From JAKSCF01 sp028279945 (GTDB lineage Bacteria; Bacillota; Clostridia; Peptostreptococcales; JAAYPU01), in NCBI GenBank assembly GCA_028279945.1, contig JANQMT010000019.1, positions 1 to 7,676 on the forward strand: DNA of 7,676 nt, read 5' to 3'. Positions 1 to 5,149 of this stretch are shown piece by piece (within the stretch, counting starts at the first letter, position 1; each line of letters opens with the position of its first letter). Under the pieces are notes generated by a model that saw only the letters and a list, made by a program, of their open reading frames with translations, ran no database searches and had not been told where the DNA came from. Made by a program: the position numbers and the translations under genes.

Positions 1-1
1 C

Positions 2-175
2 GCCTACGATTTAGAAAGAAAGCTTAAAGAATATCATGTGCCTATTATGAATATCTCTGATATTCGGCAAGCGAAAGCATATATAATCAAAAACGGTTCG
101 AATTTCGATGGTATAGTCTATGCCGGCTCTCTGTATTTAATAGGAGCAATAAGAAGTTTGTACAAAAATCCTTGA
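2..175 (+). CDS. folC: C-terminal end of folylpolyglutamate synthase / dihydrofolate synthase (5' partial)
   Basis: The frame from position 2 is open for 57 codons and stops at TGA 173-175; the gene begins upstream of the window. The visible tail includes DIRQAKAYIIKNG followed by IVYAGSLYLIGAIRSLYKNP. The G-S-L-Y-L-I-G-x-(I/V)-R ending is typical of FolC, the cytoplasmic Mur-ligase-like enzyme that adds glutamate to folates (and in many bacteria makes dihydrofolate). The catalytic P-loop and Mur ligase domains are not visible, so the call rests only on the C-terminal signature. A terminator hairpin follows 7 nt after the stop, so this is the last gene of its transcript. Confidence 0.72.
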   Translation, partial: AYDLERKLKEYHVPIMNISDIRQAKAYIIKNGSNFDGIVYAGSLYLIGAIRSLYKNP

Positions 176-182
176 CCGGATT

Positions 183-206
183 AAGAGGCCTTTAGAGGCC
201 TTTTTT
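183..206 (+). terminator. Rho-independent terminator after folC
   Basis: An 8-bp stem (183-190 with 197-204, one G-U pair) surrounds a 6-nt TTTAGA loop and ends in a T run at 201-206, with more T-rich sequence after it. It lies just past the folC stop. On the minus strand the G-U pair becomes an A-C mismatch and the T tract is poor, so it is at best a weak terminator for the convergent TSCPD gene. Confidence 0.85.
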
Positions 207-244
207 CATTTTTTATCTGGATTTTAATTTAAATCATCAATATT

Positions 245-502
245 TTATCTCAATGAGGCCTTCTTTTTATAGAGTATTAATGCTTTTGCTAATTGATCCG
301 TACAAGAAGTGCCTTTGTTGCCGCAGAGTGTGCCTTCCAGTGTGTTGATGACTTCATCTATGTCTTTCCCTTCAAATAGCTGGCTCAAAACCTTTAAATT
401 ACCATGACACCCTCCTTGGAAATTAATATTCATGACTTTACCATGTCGAACATCAAAAGTAATTTGTTTAGAACAGGTCCCGGTTGTTTTAAATAAATAC
501 AT
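245..502 (-). CDS. Small TSCPD-domain protein (TIGR03905-like)
   Basis: This is an 85-residue cytoplasmic protein. It has the features of the short stand-alone TSCPD family: a GTCSKQI start (Cys10), GGCHGN (Cys32), and a C-terminal TLCGNKGTSCTDQLAKAL block (Cys60, Cys67). The family name comes from the T-S-C-P-D motif, which here reads TSCTD. The same domain occurs at the C-terminus of some B12-dependent ribonucleotide reductases. The four cysteines suggest metal binding, but that is inference and the function of the short proteins is not established. The ATG at 502 follows AAAGGGAG (minus-strand bases near 510-516) at normal spacing. The gene is divergent from the beta-propeller gene at 601 and convergent with folC. 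Confidence 0.85.
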   Translation of the reverse strand: MYLFKTTGTCSKQITFDVRHGKVMNINFQGGCHGNLKVLSQLFEGKDIDEVINTLEGTLCGNKGTSCTDQLAKALILYKKKASLR

Positions 503-540
503 ATTTTTCTCCCTTTCAATATCTTCATATCCTAGATATA

Positions 541-569
541 TTCACAAAGCCCGTATGTATGCATATTAT
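541..569 (+). promoter_or_regulatory. Probable sigma-A promoter of the beta-propeller gene
   Basis: TTCACA (541-546) and TATTAT (564-569) each differ from the consensus by one base and are separated by exactly 17 nt. This would start transcription near 576. A second TATAAT at 574-579 has no good -35 box. The ribosome binding site AGGTGA (591-596) follows, 4 nt before the ATG at 601. Confidence 0.55.
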
Positions 570-600
570 GATATATAATTTGTTCCTATGAGGTGATGTA

Positions 601-1545
601 ATGATACCTGATGTGGAGAGTGTTATTGCTGTAACCAGTACAGGTGAAGATAAGATTATATTCTTAGATAGAGAAAACTACGAAAAAATTAAAGAAATTA
701 AACTAGCAAACCCTAATGGCAAATGCAGTTCAAACAATTATTTTGGACCTCATGGATTAGCCATTGATGTCAATAGGAAATATATTTATACTGCTAATTC
801 ATATAATGGCAGTATTAGTATTATTGATATGATTACAGATAAAATTTTGGAAAATATTTGTGTAGGGACTTCTCCGTGTCATCTTGGATTATGTAAGAAA
901 AATAATTTACTTTATGTAACGAATTATGATTCTGATACGATTTCTGGAATAGATTTACAGAAAAATATGGTTGCTGTTCAAATTCCAACTAATAGAATGC
1001 CTCATGATATGAAGGTCAGCAAGGATGGAAGAAATCTATACGTTTCCGGAATAGGGTCTAATGATATTTTGGTTATCAATACAGAAAATAATAATGTCTG
1101 CAGTAAAATTGATTTAGGTTGCAGTGCAATACATTTTAAAATATCTAAATATAATAATTATTTATATGCTTCTTGCAGTAAATTCAATTGTGACAATAAA
1201 GGCATGATTTGTATTTTAGATTTGAATGAAAACAAATTATTAGAAAGTTACAAAATAGGTATGTATCTTTCTGATATTGCATTAAAAGAAAAAGAAGAAC
1301 AACTATTTGTAATCGATGCTGAAACCAACTATATCTATAAAATAGATATAAACAATGGAAAATTGCTTGGTAAAGCTGAAACAGGAATGTTTCCAAGTTG
1401 TATAGGAATTGATGAAGAAAGAAATGTTGCCATTATCAGCACTCATATTGATAATACCGTAGAGATATTTGATTTGGAAGATTTAAAGCTGGTTCAAAGG
1501 CTTCAAATAGGTAAAGATTTAAATTATATCAGCACTCTGTTATGA
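601..1545 (+). CDS. Seven-bladed YVTN-family beta-propeller protein
   Basis: This 314-residue protein has no signal peptide or membrane segment, so it is probably cytoplasmic. It is built from regular repeats. The outer strand motif appears as YTAN (residue 63), YVTN (105), YVSG (147), YASC (189), FVID (236) and IIST (278), a step of about 42 residues. Together with IAVTS near residue 9 this gives seven blades. Each blade then has a turn and a strand ending in I-D or I-N (for example SISIID, TISGID, ILVIN). The family is the YncE/YVTN or lactonase-like propeller group, whose members bind ligands, metals or partners; no enzymatic activity can be assigned here. It has ten cysteines, and His, Cys or Asp recurs in the loop before successive blades (H51, C93/H94, H135, H178, D225, C267). 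Codon use is A+T-rich like its neighbours. The ATG at 601 has AGGTGA just upstream. Confidence 0.85.
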   Translation: MIPDVESVIAVTSTGEDKIIFLDRENYEKIKEIKLANPNGKCSSNNYFGPHGLAIDVNRKYIYTANSYNGSISIIDMITDKILENICVGTSPCHLGLCKKNNLLYVTNYDSDTISGIDLQKNMVAVQIPTNRMPHDMKVSKDGRNLYVSGIGSNDILVINTENNNVCSKIDLGCSAIHFKISKYNNYLYASCSKFNCDNKGMICILDLNENKLLESYKIGMYLSDIALKEKEEQLFVIDAETNYIYKIDINNGKLLGKAETGMFPSCIGIDEERNVAIISTHIDNTVEIFDLEDLKLVQRLQIGKDLNYISTLL

Positions 1546-1549
1546 AAAG

Positions 1550-2074
1550 CTATGTCAACAGATCAATGATCTTTTTAAAACATTCAGGTGCATTGTTTTT
1601 CCATCTTTTACAAATCTTTTGAGCTTCTTTTGCAGAAACCACATTTAATCTTAAATCTAATAATGGCGTCCCCTTTTCTATTGCCATTAGATAAACCGTA
1701 TACTCGTTTTCAGCTATTTTAACATAATTTGCAATTATCTCACTTTCATGCATATATTGCTTTTTTTTGATTTGAACTTCATTATCTATAATATTTTTCA
1801 ATTCATGGGTTATAAGTTCTTTAAAGATTTCTAATGTTCTTTGTCCTCTTTGAGACATTAAATAATAGCTGGACTTATTGGATGAGCTAAATTCAATCAT
1901 TTGAGAATGAACCAATTCGCTCATATGCTGTCTATAACTGAAATAATTCATTAAAGCTTTATCTAGGACAAAATGTGTTAATTGAGATTCAGTGAGTGGT
2001 ATTTCAAATTGACTCATTATGTAAAGCAATATAATTTTATTCTCTGCTATTTTTCCACTGCTATTTTCTATCAC
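1550..2074 (-). CDS. DUF4364 family protein
   Basis: This 174-residue soluble protein matches the DUF4364 family of Firmicutes, especially Clostridia, in length and pattern. The N-terminal stretch AENKIILLYIMSQFEIPLTESQLTHF, then MNYFSYRQHMSELVHSQMIEF and YYLMSQRGQRTLEIF (residues ~9-82), has the helix pattern and TxxG/RGQxTLE wing of a winged-helix domain, so DNA binding or a transcriptional role is plausible but not established. Residues 95-174 form an alpha/beta tail. The start is GTG at 2074, supported by AGGGAG (2084-2089 on the minus strand) 9 nt upstream; no ATG lies at the expected N-terminus. The gene is tail-to-tail with the propeller gene (4 nt between stops), and its upstream region runs into the foldback element at 2117. 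Confidence 0.85.
   Translation of the reverse strand: MIENSSGKIAENKIILLYIMSQFEIPLTESQLTHFVLDKALMNYFSYRQHMSELVHSQMIEFSSSNKSSYYLMSQRGQRTLEIFKELITHELKNIIDNEVQIKKKQYMHESEIIANYVKIAENEYTVYLMAIEKGTPLLDLRLNVVSAKEAQKICKRWKNNAPECFKKIIDLLT
1560..1576 (+). terminator. Possible weak terminator inside the end of the DUF4364 gene
   Basis: AGATC (1560-1564) and GATCT (1568-1572) form a short stem around AAT and are followed by a run of T to 1576. The hairpin lies 15 nt past the beta-propeller stop and inside the last codons of the convergent DUF4364 gene. The stem is only 5 bp with a tight loop, so termination may be inefficient. No better terminator is visible for either gene. Confidence 0.35.
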
Positions 2075-2105
2075 TATAAAAAACTCCCTTTAAAAATTCT
2101 TATCA

Positions 2106-2134
2106 ATTATATCATATAGCCGGTATCCTGTATA
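2106..2134 (-). promoter_or_regulatory. Probable promoter of the DUF4364 gene, -35 box inside the foldback element
   Basis: On the minus strand TATAAT (2111-2106) is a perfect -10 box. Exactly 17 nt upstream is TATACA (2134-2129), which matches 4 of 6 bases of TTGACA. The -35 hexamer lies in the left 20-bp inverted repeat of the element at 2117-2321, so the promoter spans the element boundary. The leader to the GTG would be about 25 nt. Confidence 0.5.
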
Positions 2135-2170
2135 GGAACACAGCCTAAATCATGTACTTTTTCAACTGAA

Positions 2171-2201
2171 AAACTCTTGTCAATCTAAGATTGAAGAGTT
2201 T
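2171..2201. repeat. Internal bulged hairpin 1
   Basis: An 8-bp outer stem (2171-2178 with 2194-2201) is joined to a 5-bp inner stem (CAATC 2181-2185 with GATTG 2189-2193) around a 3-nt TAA loop. There is a 2-nt bulge (GT) on the 5' side only. It lies within the foldback element. Confidence 0.75.
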
Positions 2202-2217
2202 CCACTCTGCGAATCGC

Positions 2218-2246
2218 AACTTTAACCAATCAGAGATTGGAAAGTT
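2218..2246. repeat. Internal bulged hairpin 2
   Basis: A 6-bp outer stem (AACTTT 2218-2223 with AAAGTT 2241-2246) and a 6-bp inner stem (CCAATC 2226-2231 with GATTGG 2235-2240) surround an AGA loop. A 2-nt AA bulge sits on the 5' side, at the same place as in hairpin 1. A mini-hairpin with a TGCG/CGCA stem and AAT loop (2208-2218) sits immediately before it. Confidence 0.75.
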
Positions 2247-2263
2247 CGACTTGTATGAGACCT

Positions 2264-2287
2264 ACATCAAAATCAGAGATTTTGTGT
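2264..2287. repeat. Internal hairpin 3
   Basis: The stem AAAATC (2269-2274) with GATTTT (2278-2283) surrounds an AGA loop. A short outer ACA/TGT stem (2264-2266 with 2285-2287) is separated by TC on the 5' side and one G on the 3' side. The 11-base core AATCAGAGATT (2271-2281) is an exact copy of the core of hairpin 2 (2228-2238). Confidence 0.65.
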
Positions 2288-2330
2288 TAGGGCTTCAAGC
2301 CCCTATACAGGATACCGGCTAAAGAAAAAT

Positions 2331-2340
2331 GAGGCTGTCC
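2331..2340 (+). repeat. GAGGCTGTCC repeat, left copy
   Basis: This 10-bp sequence recurs exactly at 4569-4578, where it is the 5' arm of the terminator after the amidase. Here it has no matching 3' arm, so it is not a terminator by itself. GAAAA lies 2 bases upstream of this copy and directly upstream of the other. Confidence 0.6.
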
Positions 2341-2346
2341 GGCTAT

Positions 2347-2376
2347 TTGCATATTTTATGCCCAATGATGTATAAT
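2347..2376 (+). promoter_or_regulatory. Probable promoter and candidate operator of the Crp/Fnr-type gene
   Basis: TATAAT (2371-2376) is a perfect -10 box. TTGCAT (2347-2352) lies 18 nt upstream and matches only TTG of the -35 consensus, as expected for an activator- or repressor-controlled promoter. Between them is the perfect palindrome GCATA-TTT-TATGC (2349-2361), a candidate operator. The leader is about 25 nt to the ATG at 2408, with GGGAG (2392-2396) as ribosome binding site at a somewhat long 11-nt spacing. Confidence 0.5.
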
Positions 2377-2407
2377 AAAAAAAATCAAAACGGGAGAACA
2401 AAGTGAA

Positions 2408-2998
2408 ATGAAAAGCAAAACCCCTTATATACAGCTTTGTAACCACATCGAACAGAATATCAAACAAAAAGATAATGACATGCTTGAAGAAATGAGAGCA
2501 ACCTTCCAGCCTGGTTTTATCAAAAAAGACAGCTTTATCGTGAAGGAAGGCCATGTCCCTGACAAGCTTGTTTTTATAACAAAAGGACTACTGAAAGTAT
2601 TCATCATTGATTCAGATGGGAATGAATGGATTATACATTTTCGTGCTGAAAATAAGTTTTGCTCTCCTTATTATGCATTTCAAAATCAAAGGGAGTCAGA
2701 AATGTACGTACAAGCCATGGAAGATACAGAGTACTTATACATTCGGCAAAATGTGTATAAACAGCTGCTCCATACTTCACTTGCATGGAGCAACATCGCA
2801 AATATTTTTGTTGAGAATCTCTTTGCAGAAAGCGAGAAACGAAGACAGGAATTGATGAAATTGAAAGGTGAAGAGCGTTACCTGCGATTCAAGCACGAAT
2901 ACAGAGAGATTATTGATCGCATTCCGCTAAAAGATATTGCTTCCTATATTGGACTTACACCTGTTTCACTCTCCCGCATTCGAAAGCAACTAGGGTAA
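2408..2998 (+). CDS. Crp/Fnr-family transcriptional regulator
   Basis: This 196-residue cytoplasmic protein has the two-domain layout of the family. Residues ~33-120 form a cyclic-nucleotide-binding-type beta-barrel: KDSFIVKEGHVPDKLVFITKGLLKVFI (roughly 40-66), then the WIIHF strand and YLYIRQNVYKQLL. A long dimer helix follows (~125-152). The C-terminal helix-turn-helix is at ~172-195, including LKDIASYIGLTP and SLSRIRK. The phosphate-binding cassette of cAMP-binding members (GExA...RxA) is absent, and there is no cysteine cluster for an Fe-S centre (only Cys11 and Cys85), so the signal is unlikely to be cAMP or an Fnr-type cluster. The next gene, an amidase, is 79 nt downstream on the same strand with no terminator between, so it is the likely target or operon partner. 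Confidence 0.88.
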   Translation: MKSKTPYIQLCNHIEQNIKQKDNDMLEEMRATFQPGFIKKDSFIVKEGHVPDKLVFITKGLLKVFIIDSDGNEWIIHFRAENKFCSPYYAFQNQRESEMYVQAMEDTEYLYIRQNVYKQLLHTSLAWSNIANIFVENLFAESEKRRQELMKLKGEERYLRFKHEYREIIDRIPLKDIASYIGLTPVSLSRIRKQLG

Positions 2999-3080
2999 AT
3001 TCATTTTATACAATTAACAAATGATAAGGCATGATGGTCTCCAAATGCGTATAATGAGCATATTGAAAGGAGTGTATATG

Positions 3081-4535
3081 ATGCAGCAATTACTTTATTT
3101 ATCTGCTCACCAGCTTGCTTTACTCATTAAAGAACGAAAAGCAACCAGTTACGATATCGTTCGTGCGCATATCCATCATATCAAGAAACATAATAGCAAA
3201 ATCAATGCAATGATCAGCCTTTATGAGGAAGAAGCGCTGGAATTAGCGAAGACCCGAGATGCCGAGGTACGCGAAAATGCGATTCTTGGACCGTTGCACG
3301 GTGTACCTATCACCGTAAAAGAGATGTTTTGGGTGAAAAATACGAAGAGCACAATCAATTCGGAAATGTTCAAAGACTTTGTTGCGCCGGAAGATGGAAC
3401 GGCTGTAAAACGCCTTAAAGAAGCAGGTGCAATTATTATCGGTAAAACAAATTTAGCGCATATGGTTATGGACTATTCAGCAAGCGGGGAGATATACCCT
3501 CGAGGTAACAACCCATATAACGAATCGCTAACGCCTTCAGGAAGTACCGGAGGCGGAGCTGCAGCCGTGGCAGCAGGCTTTACGCCCATAGAACTTGGAT
3601 CAGATATTGCCGGGTCGTGCCGTGCTCCGGCAAATTTTTGCGGGATCTACGGGCTCAAACCGACGGAGGGCACCATTCCCCTTCATGGTATGTTTCCCTT
3701 CAATGAAGGCGATAAGGGTCCTATTTTTAATATGGGGACTTTAGGGCCCCTTGGCAGAGATCCTCATGACCTTGAGTTGATGTGGCAGGTCATCAAAGGT
3801 TCCAGTGCCTTGGAACGCTTTGTAGCGCCGGTTCAATATGATGAAAAAGATGTCAACTCTCTAGATGAATTTAAAATTGGATACACAGTGAACTGGGCAG
3901 ATTATCCGATTTCAAAGCAGACGAAACAGAATATCTGCGGTTATGTAGATACACTAAGAAAAAATGGTGCGACGGTTGATGCGTTAGAAATACCTAAAGA
4001 GCTGATTGATCAATCCATTGAGATGTGGTTTAGCCTGTTCCCGTACGCGACAGCCACCGATCAGCCGGAAGAGGTTCGGGAAATGGTTAAAAATTCTTAC
4101 AAAGAAGGGATTTTTAAAGGATATCGAACCCAATTTGAAGCGTTTGATAAAGGATTCCAGATGAATGCCGCACACTATGCTGAAGTCATTAACAGAAGAT
4201 ATGGGGTTATATGGGGATGGGAAAATCTTCTTGAGGAATACGATTTTCTAATATCGCCTATTAGTTATGGACCGCCTTATGAACATACAGAGCCAGGCAC
4301 TCCAATAAGAACTGAAATAGGGGACATACCTTACGCCGAATATCAATTTCCATTTGTCGCTTTATTTAATGGAACCGGGCATCCCGCAATGAACATTCCT
4401 ATTGGCAATGACCCAAATGGTCTTCCCATTGGTATACAAATAGTGGGTAAGTATTGGAGTGAACCGGTTTTACTAAAATTTGCGCAGCTTGCCAAGCCGC
4501 TGAGTTCAAATCTACAAAAACCATCCGGTTATTAG
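3081..4535 (+). CDS. Amidase-signature family amidohydrolase
   Basis: This 484-residue cytoplasmic enzyme hydrolyses C-N amide bonds. The catalytic triad of the family is complete: Lys80 in PITVKEM, cis-Ser155 in PSGSTGGGAAA, and nucleophile Ser179 in IAGSCRAPANFCG, followed by IYGLKPT. The 24-residue gap between the serines equals that in characterised members such as FAAH (217/241). The residue after the cis-Ser is Thr instead of the usual Ser. The C-terminal FVALFNGTGHPAMNIPIG block is also typical. The substrate is unknown; there are no GatB/GatC neighbours, so it is not a GatA. ATG 3081 (or the adjacent ATG 3078) is preferred because AAAGGAG (3066-3072) sits 8 (or 5) nt upstream; a longer frame from ATG 3021 has no ribosome binding site. 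G+C is much higher than in flanking genes (for example 60% in 3541-3600), which suggests transfer. Confidence 0.9.
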   Translation: MQQLLYLSAHQLALLIKERKATSYDIVRAHIHHIKKHNSKINAMISLYEEEALELAKTRDAEVRENAILGPLHGVPITVKEMFWVKNTKSTINSEMFKDFVAPEDGTAVKRLKEAGAIIIGKTNLAHMVMDYSASGEIYPRGNNPYNESLTPSGSTGGGAAAVAAGFTPIELGSDIAGSCRAPANFCGIYGLKPTEGTIPLHGMFPFNEGDKGPIFNMGTLGPLGRDPHDLELMWQVIKGSSALERFVAPVQYDEKDVNSLDEFKIGYTVNWADYPISKQTKQNICGYVDTLRKNGATVDALEIPKELIDQSIEMWFSLFPYATATDQPEEVREMVKNSYKEGIFKGYRTQFEAFDKGFQMNAAHYAEVINRRYGVIWGWENLLEEYDFLISPISYGPPYEHTEPGTPIRTEIGDIPYAEYQFPFVALFNGTGHPAMNIPIGNDPNGLPIGIQIVGKYWSEPVLLKFAQLAKPLSSNLQKPSGY

Positions 4536-4564
4536 ATTTTAACTAGAAAATGAACAGATATACG

Positions 4565-4603
4565 AAAAGAGGCTGTCCTTTTTGTGGGACAACCCCTTTT
4601 TTT
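4565..4603. terminator. Terminator after the amidase, probably bidirectional
   Basis: AAAAGAGG...TGTCC (4565-4578) pairs with GGACA...CCCCTTTT (4587-4600) around a T-rich loop and is followed by T to 4603. There are two internal mismatches. On the minus strand the same hairpin ends in CTCTTTTC, so it can also serve the convergent spore-protein gene, which has no other visible terminator. Confidence 0.8.
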
Positions 4604-4626
4604 AATATCGTTTATAAAATATAAAA

Positions 4627-4827
4627 TTATTTACCTGCAAGGTTTCTTTCGGCAGTTTCAACTAATCTTTTGGTCATGTAACCTCCTACATAACCATTTT
4701 GTCTTGAAGTCAAATTACCTTTATCCATACTTTCATAATTTGATAGACCAAGCTCACTTGCTATCTCAGTTTTCATCTGATTCAATGCTTGACGAGCTTC
4801 TGGAACTACACTTTGATTCCTAGCCAT
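4627..4827 (-). CDS. Alpha/beta-type small acid-soluble spore protein (SASP)
   Basis: This 66-residue protein coats and protects DNA in dormant spores and is degraded during germination. The family signatures are clear: the TEIASELG site (residues 20-27), where the germination protease GPR cuts after Glu21, and the C-terminal DNA-binding block from GNLTSRQNGYVGGYM to TKRLVETAE (37-60). The length is usual for the family. The ATG at 4827 follows a perfect AAAAGGAGG (4836-4844, minus strand) with 8-nt spacing. Family members are transcribed in the forespore by sigma-G; I could not find a convincing sigma-G promoter in the A+T-rich upstream DNA. The gene stands alone and converges on the amidase gene, sharing its terminator. 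Confidence 0.95.
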   Translation of the reverse strand: MARNQSVVPEARQALNQMKTEIASELGLSNYESMDKGNLTSRQNGYVGGYMTKRLVETAERNLAGK

Positions 4828-4852
4828 TCTTTATGCCTCCTTTTCTAGATGT

Positions 4853-4904
4853 TAATTAGATTGAATAAAAGTCTAATTAGTAGAAGATTATTAAAAAATA
4901 ATCT
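4853..4904. repeat. Two perfect inverted repeats upstream of the spore-protein gene
   Basis: TAATTAGA (4853-4860) with TCTAATTA (4872-4879) form an 8-bp stem with an 11-nt loop. AGATTATT (4885-4892) with AATAATCT (4897-4904) form an 8-bp stem with an AAAA loop. Both lie 9-60 nt upstream of the SASP ribosome binding site and may be in its leader or promoter. In such A+T-rich DNA they could be chance. Confidence 0.45.
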
Positions 4905-5088
4905 GTATTTATAATTTGTGCAGAAATAAATAAAATATTAATAGCAGTTTTATGCAGGCCAGTTAATAAAAAAAATTATAAGAAAATTTTTGAAATTTTT
5001 TAATATAATATTTTAAATGTACTTTGTAAATTACAAAACCAAATAAAATGAATGTAAAATTTTTCTTTAGATATCATTATTTAAAATC
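4905..5088. other. A+T-rich intergenic stretch with a 7-1-7 palindrome
   Basis: No gene is visible here; the open frames are under 15 codons and lack ribosome binding sites. The stretch is dominated by A and T tracts (about 4970-5015) that may bend DNA. The one distinct site is TTTGTAA-A-TTACAAA (5023-5037), a perfect palindrome with 7-bp arms about a single base, some 75 nt upstream of the deacetylase -10 box. The spacing resembles Fur-family operators, but the sequence is not a known Fur, PerR or Zur box. Confidence 0.45.
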
Positions 5089-5117
5089 TAGATAAACGAC
5101 ATAATTTGCTATATAAT
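5089..5117 (+). promoter_or_regulatory. Probable promoter of the deacetylase gene
   Basis: TATAAT (5112-5117) is a perfect -10 box, with TAGATA (5089-5094, 4 of 6 matches to TTGACA) 17 nt upstream. The leader is about 25 nt. The ribosome binding site AAAGGGGGA (5131-5139) is 10 nt before the ATG at 5150. Confidence 0.55.
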
Positions 5118-5149
5118 AAATTTAGCTGAAAAAGGGGGATTTAAAAGAA

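Larger units (their letters stand above)
2117..2321. repeat. 205-bp non-coding foldback element with perfect 20-bp terminal inverted repeats
   Basis: The ends are TAGCCGGTATCCTGTATAGG (2117-2136) and its exact reverse complement (2302-2321). Just inside, 2142-2148 can pair with 2287-2294 (7 bp, one bulged G). ATGTA (2152-2156) can pair with TACAT (2263-2267). The interior holds hairpins at 2171-2201, 2208-2218, 2218-2246 and 2264-2287. No open reading frame with a ribosome binding site lies in it. Both tips end in TA, which would fit a MITE mobilised by an IS630/Tc1-type transposase that duplicates TA. A long-stem structured RNA is the alternative. Neither side has a T run after the closing stem, so it is not an ordinary terminator. 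No second copy is present in the window. Confidence 0.8.

Noticed and set aside
2228..2281. Repeated AATCAGAGATT as a CRISPR-like array
   Set aside because: There are only two exact short copies, each inside its own hairpin, with no regular spacer units and no cas genes. It is part of the foldback element.
2117..2321. Foldback element as an intrinsic terminator or a known riboswitch
   Set aside because: No T run follows the closing stem on either strand, the 20-bp perfect closing stem is unlike known riboswitches, and I recognise no conserved riboswitch core. Its location between divergent genes also argues against a simple leader element.
3050..3055. Separate promoter for the amidase
   Set aside because: TATAAT is present but there is no -35 box at 16-18 nt and no proper extended -10. 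It may be regulator-dependent, so it is mentioned only as part of a possible operator.
3021..3080. Longer N-terminus for the amidase from ATG 3021
   Set aside because: There is no ribosome binding site before it, and AAAGGAG lies properly before ATG 3078/3081. The extra 20 residues do not resemble the family, whose N-terminus begins near LYLSAHQLALLIKERKATS.
4850..4960. Sigma-G promoter for the spore-protein gene
   Set aside because: TGCATA on the minus strand (4957-4952) fits a -35 box, but no CATnnTA-like -10 lies 17-18 nt downstream. TCTACTA nearer the gene has no matching -35. A sigma-G promoter is expected from the family but is not demonstrable here.
4981..5005. CodY-like site in the A/T tract upstream of the deacetylase
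   Set aside because: The best alignment to the 15-base CodY consensus matches about 10 positions, which is expected by chance in sequence this rich in A and T.
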